Assembly: GCA_016702605.1 (NCBI GenBank)
Contig: JADJDQ010000012.1
Location: forward strand, 1-30,954
Source of the DNA: Candidatus Intricatilinea gracilis
Lineage (GTDB): Bacteria; Pseudomonadota; Gammaproteobacteria; Burkholderiales; Burkholderiaceae_C
Direction: 5' to 3'
DNA: 30,954 bases
The translations under genes were made by a program, and so were the position numbers. Within the stretch, counting starts at the first letter, position 1; the number at the start of each line of letters is the position of its first letter. Under the pieces are notes generated by a model. The model saw nothing but the letters and a program-made list of their open reading frames with translations. It was not told the DNA's origin and made no database searches. Of this stretch, positions 27,345 through 30,954 are shown piece after piece.

Positions 27345-29490
27345 ATGAGCCGCTTCCTCTGCGCCCCACCCTGCTTGCCCTGGCCGCCGCGACCCTGCTC
27401 GCGGCCTGCGGCGGTGGCAGCGATGCCGTTCCTCCGCCGACGCGAGCGCCGGCACGCCTCAAGCAGGTCGAAGTGCCGCCGCCGACGGAGGCCGACTCGA
27501 CCTGGGACATGGAGGCGCTTGACCCCGCCCGGCTGGGCGGCAGCGAGGAGCGCAGCCGCCTGGCCGCGCTCGATCCTTCGCTCGGGCCGGACGAGGTGCG
27601 CTACATCGTCACGCTCAACCCCGCCGCCGTGGCCGAGGCGGGCGCCCGCAGCCGCGCTCTGCTGAGCGCGGCCAGCGGCACTGCGGCATCGGAACTCAGC
27701 ACCGCGGCCGTCACGACGGCTGCGGTGCGCAGCCTGGGCAGCACGGCGCTGCTGGGCGTCAACGCCAGGATCCAGGCGCAGTACTCCCACGCCCTGCAGG
27801 GCTTCACCGCCGCCGTGGCACGCACCGAAGCGGCCAGTCTGCTGAAGCAGCTGCGCGACAACCCAGCGGTGCAGGCAGTGGAGCTTGACCGCCTGGTGCA
27901 GGTCGGCGACGAGGAGTCCACGACGCCGGCAACCGCTGCCGGAACCGGCATGCCCCAGGCGGACCTGGCCGCGCTGGCGACGACGACACGGCTGCTCGGC
28001 GGCACGCTCTGGGGCCTGGATCGCATCGACCAGCGCAAGCTGCCCCTCGACCAGCGCTATTCGGCGCCGCAGACCGGCAGCGGCGTGAACCTCTATGTGC
28101 TCGACACCGGCATCCGTGCCCATGACGAATTCGGCAGCCGCCTGCAGGCGGGCGCGGACTTCGTCGGCGATGGCAACGGACCGGTCGACTGCCACGGGCA
28201 CGGCACCCACGTGGCGGGCACCGCAGCGGGCAGCCGCTACGGCGTAGCCCCGGGCGCCACGCTGTGGCCGGTGCGCGTGCTGGGCTGCGCGGGCGGCGGC
28301 AGCCTGTCCGGCGTGATCGCCGGGCTTGACTGGGTGCGTGCCCACGGCAAGCGCCCCGCCGTGGTGAACATGAGCCTGGGAGGCGATAAATCGGACGCGC
28401 TGGATGCCGCCGTGCAGCGGCTCACCGCCGCCGGGATCACCGTGGTGGTCGCCGCCGGCAACGAGAACCGCGACGCCTGCCGGGTGTCACCGGCACGCAC
28501 CCCGTCGGCCATCACCGTGGGCGCCACCCAGCCCGACGACCATCGCTCCTCGTTCTCCAACCACGGCAAGTGCGTGGACCTGTTTGCGCCGGGCGTTGCC
28601 ATCCTGTCGGCCGCCATCACGGGGCCGAGTGCCACGACCTACAAGTCCGGCACCTCCATGGCCACGCCCCACGTGGCCGGCGCAGCCGCCCTGCTGCTGC
28701 AGGCCAGCCCCGCCCTCGCGCCCGCCCAGGTTGCCGCCCAGCTGGGCAGCCAGGCCACGGCCAATGCGCTGAACGCCGCCACGCTCGGCAGCCACTCGCC
28801 GAACCGCCTGCTCTTCGCCGGCGAGTCGGCCAGCGGAACCACCCCGGTGGGCCGTGCCGTGCACGTGACGGCAATTGCGACCAGCGCCCGCCTGACGACC
28901 ACCAGGCACTGGAGCAGCAGCGCCACCATCGCGGTCGCCGACGCGCAGGCCCAGCCCGTCGCCGGCGTGCGCGTCACGGTATCGGCCTCCGACCGCCGCT
29001 CGCTGCTGACCTGCACCACCACGGCCGCCGGCCAGTACCGTCAACGCCGTCAGCCTGGCCCGGGCCACGCTGCCCAGCCTGACTTATGCCGTCACCGAAT
29101 TGACCGGCAACGGCATCACCTACGCCACCGATGCGAACGCGGTCAGCAGCGCCACCGTGGCCCTGCCGGTGCAGGAGGTGTTCGTCGGTGCCCTGGCTGA
29201 TCGCAGCCAGCGCCTGTCCGCCGCGCTGTGGCGCCCGCGGGCAGAAATCACCGTCTTCAACCAGGTCGGCGCGCCGGCCAAGGGGGTCAACGTGGCGGCG
29301 CTGCATCCTGCCTCGGGCCGCAGGATCAACTGCATCACCTCGACCAGCGGCACCTGCACGCTGACCGCAAACCCCCTCTCAAGCTCCACCGCATTCTCCC
29401 TGGTGATCCAGGCTGTAAGCGATGGCGTGTCGACCTACCGCAAGGACCTGGATCGGGTGCGCGCCGTGACGCTCGCCGTGCCGGCCCGTT
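27345..29490 (+). CDS. Subtilisin-like (S8) serine protease lipoprotein with Ig-like repeats (frameshifts)
   Basis: The start MSRFL has GAGG upstream. After a one-base shift near 27362 the signal peptide TLLALAAATLLAACGGGSDA contains a lipobox, predicting a lipoprotein. A propeptide follows (VRYIVTLNPAAVAEAG, YSHALQGFTAAVARTEAASL, I9-inhibitor-like). The S8 catalytic triad is Asp in LYVLDTGIRAHDE, His in DCHGHGTHVAGTAAG and Ser in SGTSMATPHVAGAAALLL, with oxyanion Asn in VVAAGNEN. Two C-terminal beta-rich repeats begin at SSATIAVADAQAQPVAGVRV and RAEITVFNQVGAPAKGVNVA; each holds cysteines (LTCTTTAAG, INCITSTSGTC). A frame change near 29030 lies between them. The stop is not certain: the last frame runs on into the next gene, so the end is approximate. 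Likely role: extracytoplasmic or secreted proteolysis. Confidence 0.87.
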
Positions 29491-29534
29491 GCGGCCCACA
29501 CCGAAAGGCAAACCGCACGCAAGTGCCGACAGGG

Positions 29535-29567
29535 CGGCGGCGATCGACTCAAGTCGATCTGCTGCCG
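29535..29567. repeat. Long imperfect hairpin between the protease and Sel1 genes
   Basis: GATCGACT (29542-29549) and AGTCGATC (29552-29559) pair perfectly, and the stem extends outward with one bulge through CGGCGGC and GCTGCCG. There is no T-run, so it may be an RNA-stability element or Rho-associated structure rather than a classic terminator. Confidence 0.5.
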
Positions 29568-29654
29568 GCCGATCTGCTGGCACAAGCAGTCAAGCGGGCG
29601 CAGTGGCCAAGTCGCCAGGCCCCACCGCCGAAGTCCATGTCAAGGAGTTTCCTG

Positions 29655-30432
29655 ATGTTCCATCGTTCCCTGAGGAACGCTGCGTGCGTCTGCCTGTTGC
29701 TGTGCGCCACCGCCCAGGCAAAGGCTCAATCGGTCGAAGTTCTGTACGGCGCCATGTTGGGCGGGACCTGCGAACCGGCAAGGCTGGCACTCCAGCAACG
29801 CGCAGACGACGGCGAGCCCCGCCCAGCGTGAACTTGCACGGGCACACCTCAATGGCACCTGTGTACCCAAAGACCTGCGCGAAGCGCTGATAGGGTTCCG
29901 CCGCGCTGCGTTGCGCGGCGACGCTGAAGCACAGTACCAGTTCGGTCGCATGCTCGAGTCCGGGCTTGGCATCCACCAGAACGAAGTGCAGGCGGCCGAG
30001 TGGCAACGCCGGGCAGCGGCCCAGGGACACACGGGGGCCCAAACCCGCCTGGGAGTCATGTACTCGAATGGGAGGGGCGTTCCCAAGCACGCAGGCGCAG
30101 CCGCCCACTGGACGCGTCTGGCCGCAGAACGGGGAGATGCCCCTGCCCAGCGCAATCTGGGGATGTACCTCATGGACGACCGTGTCGGTGCAACGGATCC
30201 AGCCCAGGGGGTCACATGGATCAGGAAGGCGGCTGAACAGGGTTTCGCGCCCGCCCAGTCGCTGCGGGGCTGGATGCTTCAGGTGGGGCACGGCGTCAGT
30301 CGAGACGAAGCGCAAGCCGTCGCATGGCTGCGCAAGGCGGCCGACCAAGGGGACGCCGACGCACAGAAGGCTCTGGACGAAATCCGCACCGCCGCCATGG
30401 CACGCAGCGGGGCGACCGTCCCGGACAGGTGA
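29655..30432 (+). CDS. Secreted Sel1-repeat protein (one frameshift)
   Basis: The start MFHRSLRNAACVCLLLCATA has AAGGAG seven bases upstream and a signal peptide cut likely after AQAKA. A one-base shift near 29815 leads into Sel1-like repeats: AEAQYQFGRMLESGLGIHQN, then TGAQTRLGVMYSNGRGVPKH, APAQRNLGMYLMDDRVGATD, APAQSLRGWMLQVGHGVSRD and a last half-repeat DADAQKALDEIRTA. Sel1 repeats form TPR-like solenoids that bind partner proteins. The ending is SGATVPDR-stop. The total is about 258 residues, soluble in the periplasm or secreted. A partner cannot be named from sequence. Confidence 0.85.
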
Positions 30433-30548
30433 ACGGCGAGGCGACCCTGGCAGATCACCTCCCGGACGATCCCCGATCGGATGTCAGCCTTGCCCTCACG
30501 CTGACTGCACCTGCGTGCCGCGCTCATCCACACCCACTGAGGACATCC

Positions 30549-30954
30549 ATGACCACCGCCCTCATCTGCGACGACGAACCCCTGATGCGCGCCAACCTGC
30601 GCGAGCACCTGCAGATCCTCTGGCCCGAGTTGGAGGTGGTGGCCGAGGCGCAGGACGGCCCCGAGGCGCTGCGCCAGATCGAGGCGCGGCAGCCGGACCT
30701 GTCCTTCCTCGACATCCAGATGCCTGGGCTCACTGGCTTGCAGGTGGCGCAGCTGGCCGGCGAGCGCACACAGGTCGTGTTCGTCACCGCATTCGACCGC
30801 TACGCGCTGCAGGCCTTCGAGCTCGGTATGCGATGGACTACGTGCTCAAAGCCGGTGGACCCGGTGCGCCTGGGCAAGGTGGTGACGCGCCTGAAGATGC
30901 AGGCGCAGCCGCGAGCACCCGCAGGACGACCCGACGGTCCAGCGGCTGGAGGCC
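30549..30954 (+). CDS. LytTR/AlgR-type response regulator, N-terminal part (runs off the window; frameshifts)
   Basis: The receiver domain begins MTTALICDDEPLMRANLREH with the acidic pair DDE. The phospho-acceptor Asp is in LSFLDIQMPGLTGLQVAQLA, with Thr in VVFVTAFDRYALQAFE. The last lines need a two-base correction near 30828 and one near 30847 to read AMDYVLKPVDPVRLGKVVTR, which holds the conserved Lys. AFDRYALQAFE..AMDYVLKPV is characteristic of LytR/AlgR-family receivers, whose C-terminal LytTR DNA-binding domain would lie beyond the window. A histidine kinase is not visible here. Confidence 0.85.
   Translation, partial: MTTALICDDEPLMRANLREHLQILWPELEVVAEAQDGPEALRQIEARQPDLSFLDIQMPGLTGLQVAQLAGERTQVVFVTAFDRYALQAFELGMRWTTCSKPVDPVRLGKVVTRLKMQAQPRAPAGRPDGPAAGG

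Noticed and set aside
29100..29831. Single protein joining the S8 C-terminus to the Sel1 signal peptide
   Set aside because: The Sel1 gene has its own AAGGAG site, ATG and signal peptide, and a large hairpin lies between them; the open frame is likely due to an indel hiding the protease stop.
1..30954. CRISPR array or rRNA genes
   Set aside because: No regularly spaced direct repeats of 24-40 bases and no rRNA-like conserved segments were seen on either strand.

Overview
The window is a GC-rich stretch of chromosome from a betaproteobacterium. The xseB-ispA-dxs order, a Rieske oxygenase opposite xseB, a cNOR-type norCBQ/norD cluster and the overall protein style all suggest Burkholderiales of the Leptothrix/Sphaerotilus/Rubrivivax kind. 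That placement is inference from gene content, not from a marker gene. The sequence is rich in 1-2 base insertions and deletions. Housekeeping genes such as dxs, the nor genes and cobA each need one or more frame changes to give a full-length protein, so most broken frames here look like sequence or assembly errors. Coordinates below span the whole reconstructed gene.

Layout. 1-2632: an IS66-type element (tnpA, tnpB, tnpC, minus strand). 2997-4113: a broken class II Fic-family gene, followed by a non-coding stretch with dyads and an intrinsic terminator (4114-4544). 4572-7726: plus-strand genes for a TPR/M48-like lipoprotein whose HExxH glutamate is replaced by Gln, a membrane protein of unknown function, and a TIGR00266 (AIM24-like) protein, closed by a two-way terminator. 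7825-8259: a universal stress protein behind a perfect FNR-type box. 8452-11303 (minus): a likely operon of Rieske oxygenase, EamA transporter and a two-domain sulfurtransferase whose active-site loop is absent. 11614-14591: xseB-ispA-dxs, linking exonuclease VII to isoprenoid precursor synthesis; the ispA frame lacks roughly 75 residues between its two Asp-rich motifs.

14707-22475 is a nitric-oxide respiration locus. It holds a stand-alone receiver protein, a uroporphyrinogen-III methyltransferase (cobA or nirE), a decayed stretch that may be an nnrS remnant, then norC, norB, norQ, a membrane 4Fe-4S protein and norD. Boxes of the form TTGA-N6-TCAA precede both the methyltransferase and norC, and the stress protein carries the same kind of box. 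The three promoters plausibly form one low-oxygen/NO regulon under a CRP/FNR-family regulator (Fnr, Dnr or NnrR).

22497-30954 looks more accessory. An exported TPR-CHAT (caspase-like) protein is encoded downstream of an exported protein gene that has been cut by a 1154-bp insertion sequence with 13-bp inverted repeats and a clean 5-bp target duplication. One or two small reading frames lie upstream on the same strand. Divergently there is a subtilisin-like (S8) lipoprotein with Ig-like C-terminal repeats, then a secreted Sel1-repeat protein and the start of a LytTR/AlgR-type response regulator cut by the window edge. Two predicted extracytoplasmic proteases facing each other, with small exported partners, form the least explained module here.
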